Source: Plecoglossus altivelis
Taxonomy: Eukaryota > Chordata > Actinopteri > Osmeriformes > Plecoglossidae
DNA length: 64,000 nt
NCBI GenBank assembly: GCA_036571765.1
Contig: BROE01000020.1
Coordinates: 5,725,679-5,789,678, forward strand
Direction of reading: 5' to 3'
Every line of letters starts with the position of its first letter. The first letter of the stretch is position 1. Positions 11,444 to 22,699 of the stretch are shown here, piece after piece. Both the position numbers and the translations under genes were made by a program. Under the pieces are notes generated by a model. It did no database searches, was not told the DNA's origin, and was given only the letters and a program-made list of their open reading frames with translations.

Positions 11444-14400
11444 ATGTTTCTGGTTCTTGTGGTGACGGCGGAACTGAGAGAGTTCCTGGCCCGGGCGAGA
11501 GGTGGAGCGGTGCGTCTTATCCAGGTGCGGATCCAAGATGGTGAGTGATGATGGCCGGAGAGACAAGCCCTGTTAGAAAAAGGATGGACTGATGTGTTTT
11601 GATTATCCATGATACTAAAAACAAGCTGGAGTTATTCTACAAATAGTATTTGTGTCATGTCAGATTGTGATGAAAGCGTATTTGACGTGCGTGGGGGAAC
11701 AATTCATGACATTTGACCTTTTCGCTATGACTGTTCGTGATGATTGTTTGGCATAGAGATGTCATATGAGTTGTGTGCTTTGACAGAAAACACAGATTTC
11801 ACAATGTGTTGAGTAACTTCTGGATCTGGTCAGATGATGTTTGATCATGCTCAGCTTTCTGGCTGTTTACAGCTATTGCATGATAAACACTTTAATGGCC
11901 AAATGTGTTTAATACTGTGACAAGTATGTGGATCCTATGGCACAGTATTCCACAAATGTCTACAGACTAAACAGTTACAGCTGTTGGAAACGATTGGGTA
12001 AGTCAACTGTTCATCATGTGAAAACAGCACAGCAGTCAGGCCTTGTGCCAGTTTATGTATCACAAGGCACCAGGAAAACAATTGGGCAAGAGGTTGGCTT
12101 CCAAGTGCTTGGGCCACATACATCTTCTAAAACAAAGTGTATCAGTATGTTTACATCCTGTTTGTGTGCTCTGACTGACATTGTGTCTAGTCACACGGGG
12201 ACATGAGACACCTGACAGATTCAGTCTACGCCAATCTAGGTTTTCCTCATGAAGTGAGAGGGCTGTCTGTCACCAGGAAGGTTTATAGGTCAACATTCTC
12301 CAACACTTTGAAGTAAAACCCGCAGTGCATTCGGTTGATGTACGGTCTGGCTTTTATGGAGTTGTAACGTGATGTAGACCTCCGTGGACGTTATGTCTCG
12401 CTGTTCAGTTATAGTTGCATGCCAGTGTTGAAAGAGAAACAGGATAGGATACTATTTCATCACCGTTACATGATTTGCTGGCTTGATGTGTCACCGCAAT
12501 TCTAAGACCTCATTGGCTACTTTCATAGACCATGTGTTCCCAGTTAGTTTGGTCACCTTGGCAACAAGTTTCTCATGCCAGTGGAGGAGGAGGAGGAGGA
12601 GGGGGGGGTGAAGCGTCGTTTCGCCTCTAACAATATGACAACCAAAGAATCCAAGCAGGGTTGGGATGAGGGTTGAAATGTGTGAGGGTGATTGAGAGAT
12701 AGAGAGAGAGAATGGCTGATGGAAAGTATGTGTCTGTGCTGAGAGTTGGAATGTGTTGGGGGGGACCAGAATAGCATCTGCTGTCAGGAAATCCCCTACA
12801 CACACCCCAAGGACACAGAAGTGGAGGTTTGTGAATGCATTTCATGATATCTGCACACATGTCTGCTTATAGACAAAATGGACACGTGGAATTGCAGCTA
12901 AGAGGAATGATCGTCTTTTTTTAACAACAACCATATGTTGTACATAGCAGACAGATTTGACCTCAAGTCGGGTTCGCAGGTTGAAGTTCCTGTAATACTG
13001 ACAGTAGCCTTGAATAACATCTGAAATCATTTTTGAGTTCCTTTCTGTCCTTTGTTTACTGATTCAATAGACACAATTATATAATCAAATCAATTCTGGG
13101 TTATTTAGCTTTTATTATCATTTTCAAATGTCATTATCACTTTAAAAGATGCTGACAATCCCTTCATCTTTGGAATGGGCAATTAGATGACAGGGTGATG
13201 GACTTGATAAATAAGACGTTTAAATGCCGAAGCTCATTTCAGACGACTGTTGACAGTGAGCATGAGAGAGAGTGAAAGACGAGGGGGGACGTGCATGAAG
13301 TAAGAGACCAAAGATAACAGATATCACAGTGAAAACGACAGAAAAGGGTTCAACTACAGCAGCCTTGGGTTGTTACACAAAACCTTTTTTTTCTTTGATT
13401 GTGGTGTACTTGTATACTTGAAAGCAGTGCGAAGCGAATCTCATGGGCAAGGTATGTGATGAGCAGCGCTCCGTCTTTCAGAGCAGCTGGTTCTGGGGGC
13501 ATACAGAGAGCCGTCACAGAGCTGGGACCAGGACTATGACCACTTCCTGCTTCCTCTCCTGGATGACCAGGAGCCCTGCTACATCATGTACCGCCTCGAC
13601 TCCCAGAATGCACAGGGCTATGAGTGGATCTTCATCTCATGGTCTCCGGACCAGTCCCCAGTACGTCACCACAAAGAAAAGAAAGCAAGTCTGTCGCACA
13701 GGTCACATGATGTCTCATCCAGCTTACTGTGCTCCTTACAGGTGAGACAGAAGATGTTGTACGCTGCCACCCGAGCCACCGTGAAGAAAGAGTTCGGGGG
13801 CGGCCATGTTAAAGACGAGATGTTTGGCACTGTGGAGGTCAGCACCGTCTTGCGAAGACACTTCAGTTGAAAAGCCACGGCATCGTTAACACGCCGTCTA
13901 ATAAATCACCAGATGTTCTCCCTTGCAAGCTGTTTGGATGCATTTTCTAAATTGCTTCCCATTTGCCGCCATCACTAGGAGGACGTCTGCCTGCAAGGCT
14001 ATCAGCGCCATGTGTCCTCGTGCTCTGGGCCAGCACCACTCACAGTAGCAGAACAAGAGCTCCAGCGGATCAAAATCACAGAGGTGAGAGGACAAGACTC
14101 GGGTCTGATGGAACAGAACAAAGCCTTTGTGCCTTGTGTATTTGTTTTATATCCTTCAGCCAGTGGTGAGGGCTGCTTTGATTCAGTCCTTAACTCTCTG
14201 CTGTTGTTGCTTTTCCAGGGCCGTGTGAAGCAGGTGAGAAGCTACGCACGCGTGTTTTCGTGACCTCTGACGAACTGATGAAGAATTCCCCCCAAATATG
14301 GATCATATATGATGGCGTGGGTCCATTATCATCTCCTCTCTGCAATCAGTCTCATCTGTGTGTGTGTGTGTGTGTTTATTCTGCCCCCTGCAGGTGAAAA

Positions 14401-15665
14401 CAGAGATCACAGTGGAGAGCATGCACCAGACTATGCAAGGCCTTTCTTTCCCCTTACAGGAGGAGGCCAAAAAAGCTCTTCGCCAACTTGCCCAAAAACG
14501 CATCAACTACATCCAACTGGTGAGTGAAAGACACTCGTACATAAAGCTGCACACTGATCTGGGTACCAACACAACTCACTCTAGCTCTTGAAAGTGTCCT
14601 TTTTGAACAGGTTGTATTTTTGGACACGTATTCAGAATCTTGTTGCATTGTTTCATAATACAGATGGCAGATGACGTTATCACTGCAGTTATTATCTAGT
14701 CTGGGGAATTATGAAATGTTATCATCTTTGAGCTCATGGACTATGTTTTGGTTCCAGAGGTTGGACACGGAGAAGGAGACGATTGAGCTGGTCCACTACA
14801 ACCCCACAGAAACATGCGATCTTCCCTGCAGGGTTCCCACTGACACACCTCGATACCACTTCTTCCTCTATAAACACTCCCACGAAGGCGACTATCTGGA
14901 CTCTGTTGGTTGGTCACTCTTATTTCAGTGACTCAAAACAATTAATATGTATCGAAGGTTGGAAAGTGTACGATTTTAAGCAGAATATTTAAGCTGCAGC
15001 ATGCTCCTAACTATTTTTTTCGACCTTTCTTTCTAATCCAGTCTGAGTGGGGAGGGCCTGGGGATATGCATTGATAGATTAGTGAGAACGTGGGAATTTG
15101 TTTATTATATTGTTACTGACGAGTCGCTGATTTTAAAAGTAACCATGCTTTTGGTTACAGCTGCCCCTTTCAGATGCAACTGAAATATGCATTAATTGTT
15201 AGATTGAATATACACTGTGTAATTGTTTTATTCTATATTGAATATGATTTCACTGAACATAATATGCCTCTCTCCAGTGTTCATATACTCCATGCCAGGC
15301 TACAGCTGTAGCATTAAGGAGCGGATGCTGTACTCCAGCTGTAAAAGTCGATTGCTGGAAGAGGTGGAAAAGGACTACCACTTGGAGGTCGTTAAAAAGG
15401 TTAGCAGCAGAAACAACGGCCTGTTTCTAAAGTTCTGGGACTGCCTCAAAATTACATCTCTTTGTGTGTTTACACTTTGTCGTTATATTTGGTTCAGTTG
15501 GAGATTGACAACGGCGATGAGCTGACAGAGGAATTTCTGTACGAAGAAGTCCACCCTAAACAGCATGCTTTTAAACAAGCGTTCGCCAAGCCTCGTGGCC
15601 CGGCCGGGAAACGAGGGAATAAACGCCTGATCAAAGGAGCCGGAGAAAGCAGGCTGGATAGCTAG
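11444..15665 (+). CDS. twf2: Twinfilin-2 (actin monomer- and capping-protein-binding)
   Basis: Twinfilin sequesters ADP-actin monomers, caps barbed ends and binds capping protein. Eight exons: 11444-11540, 13482-13660, 13742-13837, 13979-14083, 14394-14519, 14758-14908, 15278-15399 and 15498-15665, 347 residues (human TWF2 349). Two ADF-homology domains are seen: the first with WDQDYDHFLLPLLDDQ, YRLDSQNAQGYEW and KMLYAATRATVKKEFGGGH, the second with YHFFLYKHSHEGD, VFIYSMPGY and MLYSSCKSRLL. The C-terminal tail, KQAFAKPRGPAGKR then KRLIKGAG, is the capping-protein/phosphoinositide-binding region. The visible start (GCCGCCATGT, strong Kozak context) gives MFLVLVVTAELREF instead of the usual MAHQTGIH-type N-terminus; the frame upstream is closed by TGA at 11435. 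Intron 1 (11541-13481) holds no recognised gene. A candidate 15-nt microexon lies at 14219-14233. Confidence 0.95.
12582..12607. repeat. (GGA)n/G-rich tract in twf2 intron 1
   Basis: Trinucleotide GGA run merging into a G8 stretch; simple sequence. Confidence 0.75.
14219..14233 (+). other. Candidate 15-nt cassette microexon in twf2
   Basis: A 15-nt segment, GGCCGTGTGAAGCAG, is bounded by a pyrimidine-rich acceptor (ttgcttttccag) and a GTGAGA donor. Both flanking exons end or begin in phase 0, so inclusion would add G-R-V-K-Q in the linker between the ADF-H domains without a frameshift. Whether it is used cannot be told from sequence. Confidence 0.4.
14357..14375. repeat. (GT)n before twf2 exon 5
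   Basis: Short GT run about 20 nt upstream of the acceptor at 14391-14393. Confidence 0.8.
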
Positions 15666-15815
15666 AACATGTATTTTCTAGTTTTATCAAGTCTCCTCCT
15701 TTCTCCTCTTTAAATAGTTCTGCTCTCTTAGTTCTCACGGGAAGAAGTGGAAAACAAAAGGGGATTCGTCTTGTCCTTTGTATTTCAACATCATTTCTTT
15801 CTTTTTAAAGTTGGA

Positions 15816-15821
15816 AATAAA
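15816..15821 (+). terminator. twf2 poly(A) signal
   Basis: AATAAA about 150 bp after the twf2 stop codon. Confidence 0.6.
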
Positions 15822-16600
15822 AAGTTTGGGACATGATATTTAAATATCTGAATAAGACTATTTTACCATTACTAATGTATCCAACGTTCAACCCTACCGT
15901 CCATGTTTTCATTGCCAGAAGTCTATGTATACAAACGATATGGCGTAGAAGGATGTAAATTAATGAATGCTCATTCCCGGAGTGTTCTTTCAATATTATT
16001 AGTTCAGAGTATAACGAAACGATTTTTTGAATGGCCTTTAGGGTATGCACACACGGATGACATCAACTTTACAGAATGTGCTGTTGTATGTTATTTATAC
16101 ATAATAGGTTTAGATTCCCCAGACAAACAATAACAGAAAGTAAAGTAAATATTGCTACTTGTATGTGAGAGACAAAAACCAATAATGAAATAACGAGATC
16201 GTTGCCTGTAAATGTGAAATTAATCATTTAGGATGTTGTTTGGTACTTCTATTCATTATAATCATAATATTTACTTCTGTGTCACATAAATTGCATTCGA
16301 TATGTGATTCCCTCCTATGTATGTCTCTCATCTCCTCAATATATTTGTATAAAATACAAGTGATACTTATTAGGAAAGAAATTCCAAATAAACTTTTTTT
16401 TTCTGTATGCGTGTGATTCTTTTGTGTGTCCGGGCGCGCGTGGTCACTGGATAAAAAAACCCCAGGTCGCAACAAATAGTAGGTGGCCTACATACCATCA
16501 TATCTGGATACATGGATACGTGTAATCCATACACGGATTATCCATAGGGACTATAGGTCTATGAACAAAACAGAGTACATGTGTATACCTTTATAATAAA
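15822..16600. other. twf2-cish intergenic, AT-rich
   Basis: AT-rich single-copy sequence with no recognised gene or element. Confidence 0.4.
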
Positions 16601-16714
16601 ATTATATATATATATATATTCTATATATTATATATATATAATATAGAAATATATACATATAATATATATATATATATATAATATATATATATAGAAATAT
16701 ATATATAATATAAA
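16601..16714. repeat. (TA)n palindromic tract
   Basis: About 110 bp of almost pure alternating A/T with recurring tatagaaatata interruptions. It is self-complementary and could extrude cruciforms. It lies about 200-300 bp upstream of the cish STAT-site cluster. Confidence 0.9.
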
Positions 16715-16903
16715 TCGAATCAATTTAGAGGTCTAAAAAATTGTTTAAAAGTGTACGTGACACACGCGGTCCGAGTGTATTTCTGTTTTTTCAAGATTAG
16801 CTGAAAGCACAGTTTTTTACTCTAGGCCTACTTCGAAATCAACTCCAATATGTATTACGAGAAATAGCCCATTCGCTTCCCATTGTCTTGGCTAGGCACT
16901 GAA

Positions 16904-17233
16904 TTCTCCGAACAGGAGGGTAGGCAAAGGTTCCAAGTGGGCGGAGATGAACTCACAATCATTCCTGGAAAGTGAATGAGAGGAAGACTCGATGCCTTTC
17001 CTGGTACCGCCGCTCCAAAGAAAACTAGACGTAGAGCCCCGTTGCAGTTTACCGACGTATCATGACCGATTCACAAGGAAAAACTCCTCATTGCAATATG
17101 GGCTACTTGGAAGTATAATTTGTGTTTGTGCATGTATACGGCTTTTAACCTCAGCAACACAGTGATCGCGCGGCGGCAGTTTGGCTGACGTCAGAGGCTC
17201 TGCTGTACAGTTCTTAGAATAGAATTCTTGGAA
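16904..17233 (+). promoter_or_regulatory. cish promoter: four STAT5/GAS motifs and a CRE
   Basis: Four TTCNNNGAA sites: TTCTCCGAA 16904-16912, TTCCTGGAA 16962-16970, TTCTTAGAA 17211-17219 and TTCTTGGAA 17225-17233. The last three fit the stricter TTCYNRGAA, and the last two start 14 bp apart as a tandem pair. A full palindromic CRE, TGACGTCA, is at 17186-17193. The mammalian CISH promoter is known for several STAT5 sites that drive cytokine-induced negative feedback; this arrangement matches that logic. All lie 270-600 bp upstream of the cish ATG. Confidence 0.75.
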
Positions 17234-17506
17234 TTGGTGATTTTTATAAGCCAAACCCTCACAGTGTCCTTCACACATTTGGATCTCACTCTGGAGACAA
17301 CACAGTTCGAACTGCCGCTTAAGATTCCACTAATATGAATGATATATTTACTCCTATATTGTAGCCAACATTTCAGAAGCTTCAACAAACGTTTCTATTG
17401 GAAATACTAAAGGTGGATTTCGTGTTAGGACAAACAGCCTTATTCAATTATTCGCTCTTTCAGTTTTGGCAGTTCTTTTGGCACAAGATATATACAAAAT
17501 AAGAAC

Positions 17507-18620
17507 ATGATTCTTTGCGTTCAAAGGTAGGTTGACTTTTTTTTGTCACTATACTTTTTATAATACATCTACAAATGCTTACAATTGGTACGATATTGTA
17601 TCACCATTCCTTGTTACTATATATAAATAAGTATATACGACTGACTGTGGCCTCTTCCATGTTGGCTTCACAAATACAGAAAATAAGTTTTGAGATTAAT
17701 CTGGATTTATTCATTTCATCATACGGTAGGTTGGCTCAGTAGTCATGCTTTTCCTCTCGTTTCCAGCCCCAGAGCTCTGCCGCATACTGTCACGGAGTCG
17801 CCTCTAGACATGCGGACATCGATGGTTCCCTCTCCCCACTGTATCTCTCCACTATGGGACCCCACAAAGGACCTCCATGCAATCGCCAGTAACTTCTATT
17901 ACCTGGACAACTCAGGTAATACCCCGCTTTTAAGACTAATTCCGCAAGCAGCGGCGCCGCTGTTTAAAAAGGAATAACTATGTTTACCCAAGCTTGTAAT
18001 TCAGTGATCTGATTTGAAACTAGCTGCACTACTCAAGATTTAAGAAATAAATCCTGAGGGTTAGATTAAAGCAGGATAATCTGGGTTAATGTAATGGCAC
18101 AATGAGCATTCTGACCTTTCTCCTAGGGTGGTACTGGGGGTCCATCACAGCAGCCCAGGCTCACGCTGCCCTACAGGGAGCCTCCGAGGGAGCCTTCCTC
18201 GTCCGGGACAGCAGCCATCCCATGTATATGCTGACCCTGTCTGTCAGAACTGCACGTGGACCCACCAGCGTAAGAATCCAGTACAGCAGTGCCCGTTTCC
18301 TCCTGGACTCCAGCTCACCAGCTAGGCCTTGCCTTCTTTCCTTCCCTGACGTGCCCAGCCTGGTCCAGCACTACATGGGACCAGGAAGGAAGGTAGAAGA
18401 GAGGGAGCTGGAGGAGGCTCCCACCAAGGCCTCCCAACAGCTGCTCCAGGAGTACACGGTGGTGCTCAAGCTAAAGAAGGCTGTGCACAAACCCCAGGCC
18501 TTCCCCTCCCTCCAGCACCTGACTCGACTAGCCATCAACAAACACACTGACTGTCCCTCTCAACTGCCGCTGCCAAGACCCTTGACACGCTACCTGCAAG
18601 ACTACCCATTCCAGGTATGA
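17507..18620 (+). CDS. cish: CISH, cytokine-inducible SH2 protein (SOCS family)
   Basis: CISH binds phosphotyrosines on cytokine receptors through its SH2 domain and recruits an Elongin BC/Cullin-5 ligase through its SOCS box, damping STAT5 signalling. Three exons: 17507-17526 (MILCVQ plus two bases), 17767-17915 and 18127-18620, 220 residues (human 258). The SH2 domain starts at GWYWGSITAAQ (~57); the phosphotyrosine-binding Arg is in FLVRDS (~R83), followed by LTLSVRTARGPTSVRIQY. The C-terminal SOCS box runs from SLQHLTRLAIN to the end, RYLQDYPFQV. The first exon with MILCVQ matches the short first coding exon of mammalian CISH (MVLCVQ). The region between SH2 and SOCS box is shorter than in human. 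Poly(A) signals are at 18989-18994 and 19024-19029. Confidence 0.96.
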
Positions 18621-19704
18621 CAACCTCAGCTCCCATCCTACGGAGGACTGAGCTGAATCGCCGCTCTCATCCAGAAGAACCGGCCAAAGGGTTTCCTTGA
18701 CACGAGGAAGCCCAGGGCAGTGCTCGCCCATAGTCTCTGCTGATGTGATGTCAAGTGACTTGAAACAATCTTTCCCAGGAAAGAATATCCCAATTTGGGA
18801 TTTTTTTTCTCCCCCCCTCACAAAGGACAATAGGGGTGTCACATACCCTTGCAGGAGAAGGGTTATAAAGCACAACTCTGTACTGTAGAGTATACTTATT
18901 TTTATGAAGGAAAGGAAATCTGTGTAGATTTGCCTCCCTTTATATGCTGCGGGTATACCATTTTTCTTAATAGAGCTGTGAATTGGAAAATAAAATGTAT
19001 TTTTATTGTTTTAATGATGTGTCAATAAACGTTGCATTTTTATGTTCAAAGTTAAAAGCTTTCGTATTAAAAAGATTACACTTAAGTGGTAATGCTGTAC
19101 CAAATGTGCTGTTGTGCTTTAGTAGGTCGTATGGAAATTCATAAGCAGTCAACAAACGAATCGCTAGAGCAAAAGTGCTTATCACATTCCTTATTGCACA
19201 ACTTCAGCAAACCTTTGAAACAAAAACCTCCCTTTTGACTCAAGTTTGTGCAATTTTGTTTTTTTATAAAGGACCATAGGCATCATTGAATTTGTTTTTG
19301 TTGAGTGAGCAATCGGTATCTATGTCTGGAAGTCAACAAGCGATAGGAGAGCAATTCATCAGCGGATTCGCAGAACTACTGCACGCTTTCTGGGGGGCTG
19401 AGATTCTGAGAGCGAGGGTTCTAAGAAAAGCTTTGGTAATTACCCTCTGCCTAGTGCTTGTATTGCTGCTATCTTTCAGTCATTGCTACACAGACACATA
19501 ACAAAACGACTCGACTGGGAACATCTTAATGCGTTCACAAGGCATATATACAACATTTAGGAATAAGCCCCATTCCTGTGTCTATGTATGTGTGTCGGTC
19601 GGACATTGGAAATGAAGGCAGTTGTCGTCTGGCTTGATGCCAGCGTAACAGGATCCGAATCTCAGTCTCTCGACTCTGCTCCTTCCTCAGTCCAGCGCTA
19701 AACC
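18621..19704. other. Convergent cish/hemk1 3' region
   Basis: Contains the cish 3' UTR with AU-rich patches and AATAAA at 18989-18994 and 19024-19029 (+). The only clear AATAAA on the hemk1 strand is at 19002-19007, interleaved with them. No other gene is recognised. Confidence 0.5.
19002..19007 (-). terminator. Candidate hemk1 poly(A) signal
   Basis: AATAAA on the minus strand about 700 bp past the hemk1 stop, lying between the two cish signals on the other strand. Use of this site would make the two 3' UTRs overlap. Confidence 0.35.
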
Positions 19705-22088
19705 CTACTTCTTTTGTAAGATGCAAAATCTTGGCCTTAGAAACAGACGAGAGAGAGAGAGAGAGGGAGAGAGAGAGAGAGAGAGACTTGAATTAGACTC
19801 AAGTACAACAGGTGAACATCCACATCCCCATTCACATCCTGGGCTAGCCAGTGACTCATGGCCACACCTGTGTTCTAATTAATCACCGTGGTGACAATCC
19901 TTTGTCCTGACTTGTTATGTGGCTTAACTATAGCAATGACTCCTTTCTTACCTGTTGGTGATGTCAAGTTGTGTGCTCACATACTGCAGCCCGTGAACGT
20001 TCTCCTCGACCCATCGCTCGATGAGCGCTGGGTGCCGTGGGTCTACCTCCAAGTACACACGCCTGCAAGAAATATCATGCTGAACATACTATTTCACAAC
20101 CTCAATATCATCCCTCTTTATTATTGACTGGAGCAAAGATTCCGAAAAATGCATTTTTACAGCTTTGAGCCTCTGCAGTCTTGCACAGTTACATGCAGAC
20201 CTTTGGAGAGACGTACATGCTTGTTCATGGTGACCTCAACTGTCGTGTGTAAACATAAAAACCTCACCCATGCGTTGACAGGAGTTTAGGAGCTAGAGAT
20301 AAGATCTGTCGGATCACCTGCATCCCATCTCTCCCTCCATCCAGAGCAGCAGGATCCTCAAACCTGAGGGACAGGAAATGGTCATAACGATCAGGCCTCT
20401 CCATCCACAAAGCGCACTCGGACATGGAGCTGACAGACGCACAAATGTGCAACTTTTACCTGAGGATTTCCGGTTCGAGTGATGTCATATCCTCTGAGAA
20501 CAGATAAGGCGGATTGCTGATCAAAGCTGAGACGGGCCGGCACAGGTTTACGACAGCATCACCGTCTGGAACAGCATTCGCTCTGTCGTCATCATCAGTC
20601 AGCGTTCCTTTGTCCCACTGTCCAACCATCTCAACCGTTCTCAAAAGACCGATTGTCGTCGTTTTGATTGAACTCACCCTTCATAACATCCATACGACGA
20701 ACCTCAAGTCGATCGCTTAGGCCCAAACTGCAACGTACAACAAACCTGAATAACCCGCCATACATCAACACTTGACAAATTGCTCTATTATCTTGGTAAC
20801 AACCGACAGTTGGATATGTGAATGCCAGATTCCACGTAATATGTCAGTGTTTCCAAGAGTTCAGTGGAGAGATGAGGTCAAATGTATTCATGTTGTGTCA
20901 AGGATGTGTTCGCCGTTACCAGTGTGCGTTCTCTCGCGTCAAGCTCACCGCATCCTGGCTCTGATCCAAAGCAAATGCTCTGACCTGATAACGAGGGCTT
21001 ATTGTCAAGGTGAACTCAGTAAAACAATATCACTAGATCGATGCATCAACGAAGGGCAAAACAAAACACCTGCGGAAGACTCTTCAGTAGACTGAGGGAA
21101 ATGGCACCAGAACCACAGCCCACTTCAAGGCACCGCCAACCAGCCTCCCCGCTGACTCCGCTCATATGACCCTTCTGGAAATCGGCAAGTACCAGGCCAA
21201 CCAGCTCCTGCACAAGCACAGCCCCCCAGGAAACTAGTCATGTCTGTGGATGATTAGGTGCATTTATCTGAAGCGTCTGAAAGTTGATCTCATTCACCTC
21301 GGTTTCCGGTCTGGGGATAAACACAGGGGGCCTCATCTTCAATGTCAGATCTCTGAAGTCCCATTCTTCAATTACATACTGAACTGGCATCCTGTAAACA
21401 AAACACGACTGCTATGCGGTTGCAACGCAAAACCACTGAACATACATCCTTGAAAACGTTAAGAACTAGCGCGCGACAATCTCTGCATGTACCTGGTAAG
21501 CCGTTTGTGGCAGAGATCCCATATTTGTTCTGTTTGTTCCTGTGTCAGGAACTCAGTCTGCCTGTCCTGTCCAAGCCTTTCCAGCTTTAATTAGCAAGGA
21601 AGGAACAGGGTCAGGTAGCCCCTGGAAGTGATGTCTTTATTATGCTCTAATATGTAGCAGCTGAAGCATGAAAGCTTGAAAGCATTGTGTACTTGAGCAA
21701 GCGGCACTCACGGTTTTAGCACCAAGCAGATGCGAGATGATGTGCTGGCTAGAGAGCCGTGGCTCTGACACATTTCTCTGTTCAAACGTCTCGGTCCATA
21801 AATCCACAGCTTGGAGCACAGTGAGTCTGTTGGCTTTTGGTAAGGCTGGGGCATTTTCTGGGAGGCAGGTGGACAATCCCTAAAGAATAGTGGGGTGAAA
21901 TATTCAGGGTCAAAAGCTGACTTCATGTTAGTGTTACAGTTTTTAACAGCCATACTGCTACAAACCCCACAAGCCAATTAATGGGAAGCATGTGTAGTAC
22001 CGTAATGCCATTTGGTATTTACCTTAAGCCAGCTCCTTTTGCTGTTAAAGCGTCTACAAACATAGTTTAACGGCTTTCTAATCCACAT
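19705..22088 (-). CDS. hemk1: HemK methyltransferase family member 1 (mitochondrial release-factor glutamine MTase)
   Basis: HEMK1 methylates the GGQ glutamine of mitochondrial translation release factors using S-adenosylmethionine. Eleven minus-strand exons in phase: 22023-22088, 21712-21879, 21493-21584, 21298-21391, 21070-21207, 20920-20984, 20678-20727, 20460-20565, 20268-20363, 19952-20062 and 19705-19735; 338 residues, identical in length to human. The N-terminus MWIRKPLNYVCRRFNSKRSW is rich in basic residues, as a mitochondrial presequence should be. Motifs: MPVQYVIEEWDF, PPVFIPRPETE, AdoMet motif I LEVGCGSGAISLSLL (~167-181) and the N6-type catalytic NPPY (~242-245). The last exon encodes only PRFCILQKK-stop plus a split Arg, and its acceptor follows a (CT)n tract. 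It shares a ~0.6 kb divergent promoter region with nprl2. Confidence 0.95.
19748..19787. repeat. (GA)n microsatellite, polypyrimidine tract of the last hemk1 intron
   Basis: Nearly pure GA repeat on the plus strand. On the hemk1 strand it is (CT)n, ending about 10 nt before the acceptor of the 31-nt last exon. Confidence 0.9.
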
Positions 22089-22699
22089 GACCTTTGGATC
22101 AGTTAATGTTGAACAAATATCATAAATGCCCACTGTACAAGTTAATCTCTTTAGTTGGTTAATGTAGGGCATGCTTGAGCGACATTGCTGTTTCAGAGTA
22201 TGCCTGTTTCTTCCATTTCGATTAGACGATTGCATCCAAATCAAATGGGCATTCATCGCCACCTATTGGACAGGAGTATGTGGCCAGTCAGTGCAAACCT
22301 CACCGGGACTGATAGAGATGTGTGAGCGCAAGCTTTCGTTGTTACGTCACGTTTTCAGAATAAAGGTCAGCTCAATCATTTCAGCGTTAGATTTTAAACC
22401 AGCGTACAAACATGCAAGTATAAATACATATGTATACAATGTCTGCTGTGAGTGGATTAATATACAAATGATCTTCTAAAAAGTGAAGCTTTCTAGCCTC
22501 AACTCCAGATTTATCTGATGACATAGACTCAACTGTGAGTAGCGTATCTGAATAGTAAACTATTGCGCAGACATTTGTTGTAGGGTGTTGCCGAACAAGA
22601 CCATATTTTGATTCTTGAGCGCTATCGAGCTAGCTGCATAGCATACTACTACATACACATAAACACATATACATTATATGTTTGTGAAAGAAAGAGGTC
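22089..22699. promoter_or_regulatory. Bidirectional hemk1/nprl2 promoter region
   Basis: About 610 bp separate the two divergent start codons. There is no TATA box I would trust and no gene inside; a GAGCTAGCTGCATAGC stretch lies near 22628. Shared promoter function is inferred from the geometry only. Confidence 0.45.

Noticed and set aside
18528..18875. 115-residue minus-strand frame overlapping the end of cish
   Set aside because: Shadow of the cish coding exon and 3' UTR; no homology recognised.
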